A stretch of DNA of 64,000 nt from Ottowia massiliensis (GCF_900240305.1 NZ_LT964854.1:2728001-2792000); one strand, 5' to 3'; counted from the stretch's first letter, positions 51,819-60,086 are shown. Numbers and translations: made by a program. The notes: generated by a model from the letters alone, not told the origin.

Positions 51819-52241
51819 TTAGCGCGGCTTTTGGCCTTTGCCCAACAGCACAAGACGAAGGTTTTCCAGTTCTATGCTCGCATCGTTAATGGAGTCGTTG
51901 CGCATAGCTGCTACCATATTCACGAATGCATCGCATTGTTCGTCGGTGTTCATCGTCGCGCCCAATCGCTCAAATCTTGCAAACATTTCGATTGTCTCCG
52001 ATGAACCGTATAGACAAACTCGGCATTTGGCGTCAGCGGTGCGTGAGCCAAGTGCTCGTCCTTCACTCGATTGGCGTTCATAACATTGATTGGCGTGGTC
52101 ACATACGCAATTCACATAGTCTGTATATGCTTTCGTTCGGGTTTCCCTTCGATACCGTTGTTGTTCGAGATACTTTGAGAAATAGAATTGAATGAATGCG
52201 CCAAGAACTATTCCGACGAGAGATGCGATAGCTGCAAACAT
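51819..52241 (-). CDS. Small membrane-anchored protein of unknown function
   Basis: 140 residues. One N-terminal membrane helix (AIASLVGIVLGAFIQFYF) is followed by a basic and then helical soluble part with seven Cys/His-containing positions (YVNCVCDHANQC, KCRVCLYGS). It looks like the single-pass cargo proteins common in accessory regions. No family is recognised. The AT content is above that of the core genes. It is complete, with a plausible ATG at 52241, but has only a weak Shine-Dalgarno (GGGGAAAA). Confidence 0.6.
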   Translation of the reverse strand: MFAAIASLVGIVLGAFIQFYFSKYLEQQRYRRETRTKAYTDYVNCVCDHANQCYERQSSEGRALGSRTADAKCRVCLYGSSETIEMFARFERLGATMNTDEQCDAFVNMVAAMRNDSINDASIELENLRLVLLGKGQKPR

Positions 52242-52360
52242 GATTAATTTTTCCCCTTTGATTTGTTATTTTTGGCGTTTCGGTATTAATTTCGCCATGT
52301 CTGCAATTGACTTCGGCAGTGCAAACCTTCTGATTCTAGCAAGGGAATTTCTATCGCTTC

Positions 52361-52577
52361 TTAGGCCCTGTGCCATTGGTCTTCAAGTTCGCAAACACAA
52401 TCACCCCAAATCAACCAAGCATCGCCCGATTGCGGTGGCCGACCACGGTTTTTCTTCAATCCAAGACTTCGCATGAGTTCGACGGGTCTTCGTTGCTATG
52501 CCTTATAGCTTTGCCAAGCCAATACGCTAAATCCGGCGGGATGGTTTCACGATCCTGCAAAAATTCACCAATCGTCT
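52361..52577 (-). pseudogene. Frameshifted remnant of a small unknown protein
   Basis: Minus-strand frames together read IGEFLQDRETIPPDLAYWLG, AIRHSNEDP, then after a shift near 52460 LGLKKNRGRPPQSGDAWLIW, ending at the stop at 52361. The phrase with a residue-rich IPP..LA.WLG followed by GLKK.RGRP is one I associate with small proteins of mobile regions. Its 5' end is cut by the IS end at 52581. Confidence 0.5.
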
Positions 52578-52580
52578 TTA

Positions 52581-53336
52581 GAGCCTGTCATCAAAGTTAT
52601 CCCAAGAGCCTGACCATGCACCGAATGTAGGCGATCTTCACGAATGCTTCGGCTGTAGAAGGCAATGACCTCGTAGTCCTTGGAGAGCCTGCGAGATTGA
52701 CTCAGCCAGGCAGAGGTTCTCTCCACAATCCAGCGCTTGGGCAGCGCCTCAAAAACATGCCTCTGGCGACGCTTGATCACCTACATGTTCCAACCAAACA
52801 TGCTCAGCGCCCAATTGATCAGACTGCCCATGTAGCCGCCATCGGCAAAGATGATTTTGAAGCAATCAAGGCGCAAGAACAGCCGCACCAGCAAAGCCCT
52901 GGCTCTCCCCCGATCCTGAATGCCTGTCGAATGCATCACCACGACCAGCAGCAGCCCCATCGTGTCTACGGCTATGTAGCGCTTGCGCCCTTTGACTCTT
53001 TTGCCTGCGTCATATCCGCGCTGCCCCTTTTGGGACGGTCTTAAATGATTGGGAGTCAATGATGGTCGCGCTAAGGCCCAACTCGCCTGCCTGCCTTGGC
53101 GCGTACCTGCTGGCACAGCAGCGCCAGCAGCACATCCCACGCAAAGGTGTTGCAGACCTGTTTCCAGGGCAGGTAGTCCTTGGGTAGCACTCGCCACTGA
53201 CAGCCGGTGGCTTGCGCATGGAAGATAGCGTTGATCATGTCCCGGGCGCTGCGCTGGCGGGCCCCCTCTTGTTCATTTCAGCAAAGTGTTTGGCCAGCAC
53301 TTGCCATTGCGCATTGGTCATGTCGCATGGGTACAT
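52581..53336 (-). mobile_element. Degenerate IS5-family (IS427-like) insertion sequence
   Basis: One terminal repeat is present (GAGCCTGTCATCAAAGTTAT, 52581). The transposase reads from the ATG at 53336 (MYPCDMTNAQWQVLAKHF) to the stop at 52597. DDE parts are visible in several frames: IIDSQSFKTV, RGYDAGKRVKGRKRYIAVDT, FADGGYMGSL and RWIVERTSAWLSQSRRLSKDYEV, then after a shift TAEAFVKIAYIRCMVRLLG. I see no matching terminal repeat beyond 53336, so the other end is lost. It is not autonomous. Confidence 0.85.
52597..53336 (-). pseudogene. IS5-family transposase with several frameshifts
   Basis: The coding part of the element above. The frame changes at least near 53250, 53200-53040 and 52780, and again near 52650 before the stop. 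All three acidic residues of the DDE triad can be found, but on different frames, so no active transposase is made. Confidence 0.85.
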
Positions 53337-53560
53337 GGAGGATTTTGCTATTAGTTGGGGTTTGAGGACGGTTTCTAAGTCTCTAAGAGTGGCCTCGGAG
53401 CAAAGACAATATCTTGTGGACATTAGAATGACCAAAGAATTGGGAGATAATACGATAAACGAGCGCTAGCAGAATATCATCTAAGGGGGATAAATGTATC
53501 ATTAGAAAATTTTGCAGCTTGCCATATGGAAGTTTGATGCAGAAGAAACAGGGGTTAAGT

Positions 53561-54043
53561 ATGTTGTTTCCCAAAAATCCGAAAGTTATTCCCGGTCTCT
53601 GGGAAAGCGTGAAATCACAGATGATCAGAAATAAAATGTTATTCCTGATCAGAGACGGTATGCCCTGCTATCCACTGGAAAGTGGAATCATGAGTGAAAC
53701 AGAGGCAGAAGCCTGGATAGAGAAGCTTAAAAAACTACCAGTTGTTAGATTTAGTTCTAATCGCGGAATAACTATGTCACCTCATTTTGCATGCAATCTC
53801 GATGATTCGGGCATAAGGATGGTCGAACTGGTCACATTCCCATTTGATGGAGGATGGGAAAATCTGGCTGAATTACAGAAAACACTTTCTATCTCCACTC
53901 TTGCATTGTTGTATGAGAAGAACGCAGCAAAAGATATTGTAATCCCCATTCATCTGCCTTCTTGGAGTATGGATGGCATTAACGTGCAAGAAGTCCAAGA
54001 TGGATTATTATTCAGAAAGGTCATGATGCAAACGAATGGATGA
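53561..54043 (+). CDS. Unknown protein, probable immunity gene
   Basis: 160 residues from the ATG at 53561, which has CAGGGG eight bases upstream; the frame opens at 53519. A single alpha/beta domain with SQMIRNKMLFLIRDGMPC, ETEAEAWIEKLKKLPVVRF and LVTFPFDGGWENLAELQ. No signal peptide and no family recognised. It is AT-rich, complete, and sits 54 bases before a broken PoNi copy in the same direction. Small intact orphan genes among toxin tips are usually immunity proteins, hence the call. Confidence 0.55.
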   Translation: MLFPKNPKVIPGLWESVKSQMIRNKMLFLIRDGMPCYPLESGIMSETEAEAWIEKLKKLPVVRFSSNRGITMSPHFACNLDDSGIRMVELVTFPFDGGWENLAELQKTLSISTLALLYEKNAAKDIVIPIHLPSWSMDGINVQEVQDGLLFRKVMMQTNG

Positions 54044-54097
54044 TGACAATGTTTTTTATAGTCCTACTGATTTTTCAATATTCAGCTTAGGGAAACC

Positions 54098-54847
54098 ATG
54101 ATCCGAGATAAAACAAAAATATTTCATATTTTGACAGATATATTAATTTAACTTAAGATAATATTAAAAAATATCTGACGGCTATCGAGACGCACCCGAA
54201 TATAGAGGGCCGTCTTGGCGTTGCGCATATGCTCAGTAATGATGCATTGGCCAACTGCATTTATCGATTTAGCCGTAGCGACAAGATAGAAGACATTCGC
54301 AACAACGTCTTGCTCTGGATTCAGGTCAAGGAAATTCAAAAGCGCGTTATAGCCAATACTCTTACTGAATTCAAAAAAACATGTGTGCTTTATCAGAGTA
54401 TAATGCTGGATATAATCTATGACGCACTGACCATGATGGCATTCAGTGTGGCCCTGCATTTCACGCCTGAAGAAACCCGGCGGCTTCTGGACGCCATAGG
54501 CCATGCGGGAAAGGATGCGGCTGATGGACGAGGCGGCCCGCGCCTTGGGCGATGTGAACCGCCCTGTAGCCAGCGAATGCGCGTTTCCGAGGGTCTATGC
54601 GCCGCTGCTGGAAGTCTGGCGTTCGGCGGCTGATCTGCGTGAAGCCCGGTTGCGGGAATACGCCGCCAGCTGGAAAAAGAAAATCTCGCCCATTTACTGG
54701 TCCAACAGCCTGAAAGGGGCCGAGGGCACTTATTTTGGCTGCTGGTGCTTTGACATTGCTCTGGCGGTCATGCTGCTGGATATTCCAGACGCGGCCTTGA
54801 GAAAAAGCGCGTATTACCCGGCTGATTTGGTGGATGCGACGCGATAG
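54098..54847 (+). pseudogene. Broken PoNi-type (DUF1910/DUF1911) immunity gene, copy 1
   Basis: Aligns end to end with the intact gene at 56892. It starts with the same leader (GAAACCATGA) and MIRDKTK, then loses frame around 54150, resumes as IEGRLGVAHMLSNDALANCI and ALHFTPEETRRLLDAIGHAG, shifts again near 54515, and ends with FGCWCFDIALAVMLL and SAYYPADLVDA. At least two frameshifts. The sequence differs more from the intact copy in the 5' half than in the 3' half. Confidence 0.88.
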
Positions 54848-55045
54848 GTGGATAACCTAAAAAATCTGTATAGCATCAAGGATTTTCCAGTACCATTTCC
54901 AATACTCACCAGTGGCTGCGCAGCCAAGCAGGGGGAGAAGGAGATGCGTTATTAGTCAGGCGGCTGTGGCATCTGTCGGGACTGGGTAGATGTGAAGGCG
55001 AACGCTGCGACATAGTACCGTAATATTCAAAATTCTTCCAGATCA

Positions 55046-55664
55046 ATGGGGCGGCAGCTCGGGCCTGCGTCTTTGGCGCAGTCAGGGACAGCAGGATTGA
55101 AATCAGCGTCTGTTAGCCAACCTAATAATGTGCCAAGAAAAATAATTAATGGAGTTGTCCTCGGAAAGGTTGAACCCGTAATTTTGGCTCAATCAGGAAT
55201 ATCTGGTCTATCTCTGCCGCGTTCACCAGAGTTATGGCGTGTCTCAACAATTTCTGAATTGCTAAAAACAGGATACATTCCAGGAACAGATGGAGTTATA
55301 CTGGATCAAAGCGGAGATCTTATTTAATGATCTATGGCAGCTGACTGAAAAAACAGGAGTTGAATTTACGTTGACGCGTGAAAATGGACGCTACATTCTC
55401 AGAAGCGGGTCCCCAATTTCTGTGCCGATACCGCCAAATGCGCGTCCTATAGCACATACGCATCCTCTGGATCGTGATGGAGTTAACAACCCCTTGCCGT
55501 CTAGAGCAGATATTAATGTATTAAATCGTTATTGGAAGCAACATCCGAACGAGCCGCGCCCTGTTTCCCAAATCATCATCGGCCCCGATGAAACTACGCG
55601 ATTTTGGGCAACCGGCCAAGAAGAATGGAAGACAAAAAGGAAAGAAAGATGGAAGAAAAGATAA
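55046..55664 (+). pseudogene. JAB/JAMM-like polymorphic toxin tip with a frameshift
   Basis: Two overlapping frames form one domain. The first ends VEPVILAQSGISGLSLPRSP ... GTDGVILDQSGDLI; the second continues FNDLWQLTEKTGVEFTLTRE, RPIAHTHPLDRDGVNNPLPS, RADINVLNRYW and FWATGQ. HTHP followed by a Ser-x-x-Asp (PSRAD) is a JAMM metal motif with a longer spacing than in RadC (12 residues rather than about 7). JAB-type domains are known as C-terminal toxins of polymorphic toxin systems. A one-base loss near 55322 separates the parts. No N-terminal delivery region is present. Confidence 0.7.
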
Positions 55665-55927
55665 AACGGCATTTATTGGCCTATGCTCCTTTGGAGGACT
55701 TTTATGTATTGTCTCCGCCATCAGGAGATGACAAGAATAGTCTAGTTGGTTTCTTCAGCAAAGGAGACCCTTTTCTTCTGGTCATAGACGATGATGAAAT
55801 AGCGGAGCATGCGATAGATTTCCTCTTGAAAAATGGAGTGAAAGTTCTTTTCAGTGCCGAAGAATTGTCTGAATATGGAAAGAACAGACAGGTTTCACGC
55901 GATCATCAAAATGAACGTAGTCGTTAA
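55649..55927 (+). CDS. Small acidic protein, probable immunity partner of the JAB-like tip
   Basis: 92 residues from the ATG at 55649 (AAGGAAAG upstream); another ATG at 55625 adds 8. It overlaps the toxin-tip end by 16 bases, as immunity genes often do. It contains LAYAPLEDFYVLSPPSGDD, GDPFLLVIDDDEIAEHAIDF and KVLFSAEELSEYG. Soluble, no signal. The family is not recognised; the role is inferred from position. Confidence 0.6.
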   Translation: MEEKIKRHLLAYAPLEDFYVLSPPSGDDKNSLVGFFSKGDPFLLVIDDDEIAEHAIDFLLKNGVKVLFSAEELSEYGKNRQVSRDHQNERSR

Positions 55928-56192
55928 ATAATTATGGACTGTGTTATTGCCAAGAATTGGCACAGTTCTATTCGATTCGGAGACTGTGCGGATGGATATT
56001 CCAGGCGCTGTGCGTCGGCTCGATGAATAAAACAAGCAAAGCAGAGCGTATCACGCCTTGCTTCTGGCGAAGCTTGTTTTTATTTGGGCATGTATCTAAA
56101 ATCGGACTAGGACTAATTTTTGGAAATATTATAAGACCTATTTGCATCGAAGATTTCAAATTTGAAAGAAGCTGTCGGAGAGTGATTGCCAT
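55928..56192. other. AT-rich stretch, possible toxin fragment
   Basis: An open frame of 79 codons (55957-56196) lies here with the hydrophobic stretch SLFLFGHVSKIGLGLIFGNI, but it has no good Shine-Dalgarno and runs into the next gene. I cannot say whether it is coding. It may be the residue of another toxin tip. Confidence 0.3.
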
Positions 56193-56525
56193 ATGAAATT
56201 TATCAAAAGCGGCGATGCCTGCAAAGCAGTCCATATGAGCGGGCCAACGCATAATTATCTTGAGCTGGTTTTTTCTGATATTCCCGTGAATGATGTGGAA
56301 ATATCAGTCCTCAGATTGAAAGCGGATGAAATAAAGCGGCTTGATGAAAATGAGGTTGCGCGGCAGGTAAAAGCTGGTGTTGAATTTGCCTGCCAGCGCG
56401 TAGGGCTGAAATATTTCGTCAGGCGTATTGCCTTTGTCTCCAGTGATTCGCCACCGGAAAACAACTACTTTGCTCTGGCTCAGGCAATAGTGGAGCGATT
56501 GCATCACAAAAAGGAAGATTTTTGA
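56193..56525 (+). CDS. Unknown small protein, probable immunity gene
   Basis: 110 residues. It contains NYLELVFSDIPVNDVEISVL, VARQVKAGVEFACQRVGLKY and NYFALAQAIVERL, an alpha/beta pattern without a signal peptide. CGGAGAG lies about 7 bases before the ATG. It is followed after 10 bases by another small gene and then the intact PoNi gene. No family is recognised. Confidence 0.6.
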   Translation: MKFIKSGDACKAVHMSGPTHNYLELVFSDIPVNDVEISVLRLKADEIKRLDENEVARQVKAGVEFACQRVGLKYFVRRIAFVSSDSPPENNYFALAQAIVERLHHKKEDF

Positions 56526-56535
56526 GATTCAGAAG

Positions 56536-56862
56536 ATGGGTCATGTATTTATCATTCGGGTTCATGTCCGGAGAATGGAAAACTCCATTATGCCGGACAG
56601 CATGAGCGATGCCTACGCCAGTTGCTATGCTGCATCGGCCAATTACGAGGAGGCCGTCAAAAAGGTGCTGGAAAAGCTGATATCCGATAGCCTCTACCCC
56701 GTCGAGATATTGACGCCTATCGCGATGCTTGAGGCAAGTGACTGGGATGTTCATGTCAAGGAACAATGGGGAATCTATGCGGGCGAAATGCCGGACCAAG
56801 ATGAATTCATGAAGCGAATGAATGATGGCAATGTCGTTTATGGCCCTTTCGGAGGATACTGA
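56536..56862 (+). CDS. Unknown small protein of the immunity cluster
   Basis: 108 residues; the ATG at 56536 keeps the strand FIIRVHVRRMENSIMPD that looks structural. Later parts are YASCYAASANYEEAVKKVLE, WDVHVKEQWGIYAGEMPDQD and the end VVYGPFGGY. It reads like a small alpha/beta immunity-type protein. It lies between the gene at 56193 and the PoNi gene, all in one direction with short gaps, so co-transcription is likely. Confidence 0.6.
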   Translation: MGHVFIIRVHVRRMENSIMPDSMSDAYASCYAASANYEEAVKKVLEKLISDSLYPVEILTPIAMLEASDWDVHVKEQWGIYAGEMPDQDEFMKRMNDGNVVYGPFGGY

Positions 56863-56891
56863 TTTTCTCCAAGGTTCAGTTCAGAGAAACC

Positions 56892-57653
56892 ATGACCCGG
56901 GATAAAAACAAGGATGTTGTCTATTTCGACAAATACATCGGCCTGATTGACGCCGCCATAGAAAAGCGATTGGCAGATGTTGAAACATTTCCGAATATCG
57001 AGGGGCGGATTGGCCGGGCATTCACACTTGTGAATGATGCCTTCATCAGTTGCATATACCGGTTCAGCCGGGGCGACAGACTGGAAGAGATGCGCGGCAG
57101 CATCCTGCTCTGGATTCAGGCAAAGGAAATCCAGAAACGCGTCATGGCCAATAGTCCCATCGAATTCAAGAAGACATGCGATCTTTATGCGCGAATAACG
57201 CTGGATGCAGTCTATGACGCACTGACCATGATGACATTCAGTGTGGCCCTGCATTTCACGCCAGAAGAAACCCGGCGGCTTCTGGACGCCATAGGCCATG
57301 CGGGCAAAGATGCCCTGATGGACGAGGCGGCCCGCGCCTTGGGAGATGTGAACCGCCCTGTGGCCAGCGAATGCGTGTTTCCGAAGGTCTATGCGCCGCT
57401 GCTGGAAGTCTGGCGCTCGGCGGCTGATCAGCGTGAAGCGCGGTTGCGGGAATACGCCGCCAGCTGGAAAAAGAAAATCTCGCCCATTTACTGGTCCAAC
57501 AGTCTGAAAGGGGCCGAGGGCGCTTATTTTGGCTACTGGTGCTTTGATATTGCCCTGGCGGTCATGCTGCTGGATATTCCAGACGCGGCCTTGAGAAAAA
57601 GCGCGTATTACCCGGCTGATCTGATGGATGCGGCGCGGCAGGCCGCGCCTTGA
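56892..57653 (+). CDS. Intact PoNi-type (DUF1910/DUF1911) immunity protein
   Basis: 253 residues. The N-terminal DUF1910 part has MTRDKNKDVVYFDKYIGLID and CIYRFSRGDRLEEMRGSILL. The C-terminal DUF1911 part has YWSNSLKGAEGAYFGYWCFD, IALAVMLLDIPDAALRKS and YYPADL. This is the layout of PoNi proteins, known to neutralise PoNe DNase toxins of the PD-(D/E)xK group that are delivered by type VI and other secretion systems. No PoNe toxin gene is seen beside it. It is the only full-length copy in an array of at least four, and its 3' half is nearly identical to the partial copies at 59.4-60.0 kb. Confidence 0.9.
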   Translation: MTRDKNKDVVYFDKYIGLIDAAIEKRLADVETFPNIEGRIGRAFTLVNDAFISCIYRFSRGDRLEEMRGSILLWIQAKEIQKRVMANSPIEFKKTCDLYARITLDAVYDALTMMTFSVALHFTPEETRRLLDAIGHAGKDALMDEAARALGDVNRPVASECVFPKVYAPLLEVWRSAADQREARLREYAASWKKKISPIYWSNSLKGAEGAYFGYWCFDIALAVMLLDIPDAALRKSAYYPADLMDAARQAAP

Positions 57654-57769
57654 TCGTGGCATGCGCGGCTTTCATGCAAGGGATATATCAGGGGAATCCG
57701 GTTTGGGAGTGATCTTCGAAAACGCCATCAGCCTTGTTTATCAGAAATACTGCCAATGATGCCACGGTT

Positions 57770-58140
57770 TTGACCTGTTGCTTATGGGAGAAAGTTTTTC
57801 AATAAAGAGATATTTACTAAAGACCTTGACTTACGTGGTACAGGCGCTGATCTTGTTCGTATCAGGTCAAAATAACGATAGCATCTATATCGCTACGTCC
57901 ACTTCCAGAGAAGTTGTCGGAGATTTTACATAATTAGGCGGCCACGTGTATAAGATTGATCCCCGTAGACTACATGGTATTGATATAAATGCTTCATTGG
58001 GCGAGCCATCAGTGTTTCCAACTGAAGAAGGGGTTGCGATTGTTGGACGAATACCTTCTGAAAATATTATCAATACCAGAGGGGTGTTGCAAAATGGTTC
58101 GTTGGGCGATATTATGAAAGGCCCAAGCTATCAGAAATAG
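57770..58140 (+). pseudogene. Decayed ADP-ribosyltransferase toxin tip
   Basis: Parts in two frames recall pertussis/cholera-type ADP-ribosyltransferases: FFNKEIFTKDLDLRGTGADL (first frame), then NDSIYIATSTSREVVGDF with the STS motif, an in-frame TAA (57931), and LGGHVYKIDPRRLHGIDINA, FPTEEGVAIVGRIPSENI. Compared with related toxins, where FP.E.E(I/V)A is expected, the second Glu of the ExE pair appears to be Gly (EEG). With one frameshift, one stop and a possible lost catalytic residue, it should be inactive. The delivery region is missing. Confidence 0.7.
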
Positions 58141-58150
58141 GAGTGTAATT

Positions 58151-58582
58151 ATGCATGATTCAGACATCAGTCAGGAGATGATTGATGAAGCAAAGAGAAA
58201 TCCGAATGGATGGGTTTATAAGATCGATTGCAAATATCCTGATGGAGATAATATTCCCCCAGAAGCTATTGAAGGAGCATGGAGAGTCAATGAATCCGGA
58301 GAGATTTTTGAAGATTTTGTCAAGAACGATAGTTACCGGCCTATTGAAAAATCAAGAAGAATACTTCCAAAATTTATGCGTATGAAACATCCTAGTCAGG
58401 CTCATCATTGGATGATAGAGTTTGATCTAAGATGTCTTCACCTTTTTCCCAAAATACCTAAAGAGGCGTATGTTGGCTACTGGTTAATTGGTGACGATGG
58501 CGCTCCCAATGGATACTTCAGACCAACATCCACATATGATCCGGAAGCTGTTACCAAGATTCTGGAATCCATTAAATACTGA
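58151..58582 (+). CDS. Probable immunity protein of the ADP-ribosyltransferase tip
   Basis: 143 residues; GGAG lies seven bases before the ATG and 10 bases separate it from the toxin remnant. It has RNPNGWVYKIDCKYPDGDNI, PPEAIEGAWRVNESGEIF and YVGYWLIGDDGAPNGYF. The phrase NPNGWVY.ID..PPEAI.GAW.V...G.I is one I know from immunity-type proteins following ART toxins. It is complete and in frame although its toxin is decayed. Confidence 0.72.
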   Translation: MHDSDISQEMIDEAKRNPNGWVYKIDCKYPDGDNIPPEAIEGAWRVNESGEIFEDFVKNDSYRPIEKSRRILPKFMRMKHPSQAHHWMIEFDLRCLHLFPKIPKEAYVGYWLIGDDGAPNGYFRPTSTYDPEAVTKILESIKY

Positions 58583-59000
58583 AGCGCAAATGGCTTGCAG
58601 GTTGTAATTTTTTGAATTATGTATACTGATTTCAATCAGATAGCGTCATAATTGACAAAAGATGATAGACACGATTTTAATGTAGCAAATGTATAATATA
58701 AAGCCGCTTAGCAATAATTCCTAATTGCAAGTTTATTGCTTGCAGGAAGCAACAAGAAAGCGTACGGGTACTGTTTAAAAAAGCAATGATTAATGCTTTG
58801 ATAATTGATTTTATAGCATTCTAAAACTCGAGAGATCTGATCTATGCGGGCGTGTGCTTAGTTTCGCCGCCCGCCTGTTTTAAATAATGAAACAGAAACG
58901 GATCTAATATTAAGGTTTCTTGAGATGACTGCGATGGCTCAAATAATAGTATCCTTTATTATCCAGATGCGTTGAAACCGTGGGGTTTCAGGGTTGACTG
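58583..59000. other. AT-rich non-coding stretch
   Basis: 418 bases, the most AT-rich part of the window, without a convincing ORF. A small hairpin GAAACC / GGTTTC lies at about 58974-58990. It should include the promoter of the gene at 59001. Confidence 0.5.
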
Positions 59001-59264
59001 ATGCTGAAACAAAGTGAAATCACATTGCTCAAATTCATCCGTGCCAACGATGGGAAATTGAATTTTTACACCTTGGATAGAACTGCATGGTTGCATGGAG
59101 GATGGCGTCATCTGGATGAGCGCCATGTATTTGATATTGCCTGTTCATTAACTGAGAGAGGATATATACGCACAGAAAAACAAGCAGACAAGTTAAATCC
59201 GGTTTATTGGATAACGGATATAGGGGTTCGTGCATTGCAAGAATACGCCGAAAGTAAACCGTAA
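59001..59264 (+). CDS. Small winged-helix-like protein
   Basis: 87 residues with CAGGG upstream of the ATG. It reads LKQSEITLLKFIRANDGKLN, then ERHVFDIACSLTERGYIRTE and VYWITDIGVRALQEY: helix, helix, and a strand-turn ending in a phrase (ITDIGVRAL) typical of winged helices, where ITxxG.xxL closes the wing. It may bind DNA or act in the immunity cluster. No family is recognised. Confidence 0.55.
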   Translation: MLKQSEITLLKFIRANDGKLNFYTLDRTAWLHGGWRHLDERHVFDIACSLTERGYIRTEKQADKLNPVYWITDIGVRALQEYAESKP

Positions 59265-59356
59265 TTTTATGCAAAGCAATATAACCGTGTTGTCTATCGT
59301 CACAAAAATAGGATTGGCCTGCTTTCTGTTGATGAACACAACCGATATTTCTTATT

Positions 59357-59684
59357 AGAAGAAACCCAGATGCACGGCGGCTTCTGGAGGCCATAGGCCA
59401 TGCGGGCAAAGATGCGCTGATGGACGAGGCGGCCCGCGCGCTGGGCAATGTGAATCGCCTGTGGCCTGCGAATGCGCATTTCCGAAGGTCTATGCGCCGC
59501 TGCTGGAAGTCTGGCGCTCGGCGGCTGATCAGCGTGAAGCGCGGTTGCGGGAATACGCCGCCAGCTGGAAAAAGAAAATCTCGCCCATTTACTGGTCCAA
59601 CAGTCTGAAAGGGGCCGAGGGCGCTTATTTTGGCTACTGGTGTTTTGATATTGCCCTGGCGGTCATGCTGCTGGATATTCCAGA
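59357..59684 (+). pseudogene. Partial PoNi-type copy, left of the assembly gap
   Basis: Starts within the DUF1910-DUF1911 junction (AGAAGAAACCC, then an 8-base insertion relative to the intact copy) and reads LMDEAARALGNVNR before a frameshift near 59460. It continues in the frame FPKVYAPLLEVWRSAADQRE to LLDIP at the gap. The 5' half of the gene is absent. Confidence 0.85.
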
Positions 59685-59706
59685 NNNNNNNNNNNNNNNN
59701 NNNNNN
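59685..59706. other. Assembly gap (22 N)
   Basis: A run of 22 N inside duplicated immunity sequence. The true sequence and length are unknown. Confidence 0.98.
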
Positions 59707-59982
59707 TTTCCGAAGGTCTATGCGCCGCTGCTGGAAGTCTGGCGCTCGGCGGCTGATCAGCGTGAAGCGCGGTTGCGGGAATACGCCGCCAGCTGGAAAA
59801 AGAAAATCTCGCCCATTTACTGGTCCAACAGTCTGAAAGGGGCCGAGGGCGCTTATTTTGGCTACTGGTGTTTTGATATTGCCCTGGCGGTCATGCTGCT
59901 GGATATTCCAGACGCGGTCTTGAGAAAAAGCGCGTATTACCCGGCTGATTGGGTGGATGCGGCGCAGCAGGCCGCGCCTTGA
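59707..59982 (+). pseudogene. Partial PoNi-type copy, right of the assembly gap
   Basis: Reads FPKVYAPLLEVWRSAADQRE through YFGYWCFDIALAVMLLDIPD to the stop after VDAAQQAAP. The first 198 bases repeat the last 198 bases before the gap exactly. Only the DUF1911 end is present; the start may lie in the gap. Confidence 0.85.
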
Positions 59983-60086
59983 TTGCATCAGGCGCGAGGG
60001 AGAAAGAAATGCCACCGTATTGGAAATAACCTGGAAATACCGCCGCATTCATCCGGCTTTTTGCGGCAGTCAGGTTTCAGGCAGCT

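Noticed and set aside
53212..53469. Plus-strand frame of 85 codons
   Set aside because: Its first half is antisense to the transposase remnant; the second half shows no recognisable feature.
57931..58140. Separate small protein from 57946
   Set aside because: It continues the strand order of the ADP-ribosyltransferase fragment upstream in the same frame, so it is the tail of a broken toxin and not a gene.
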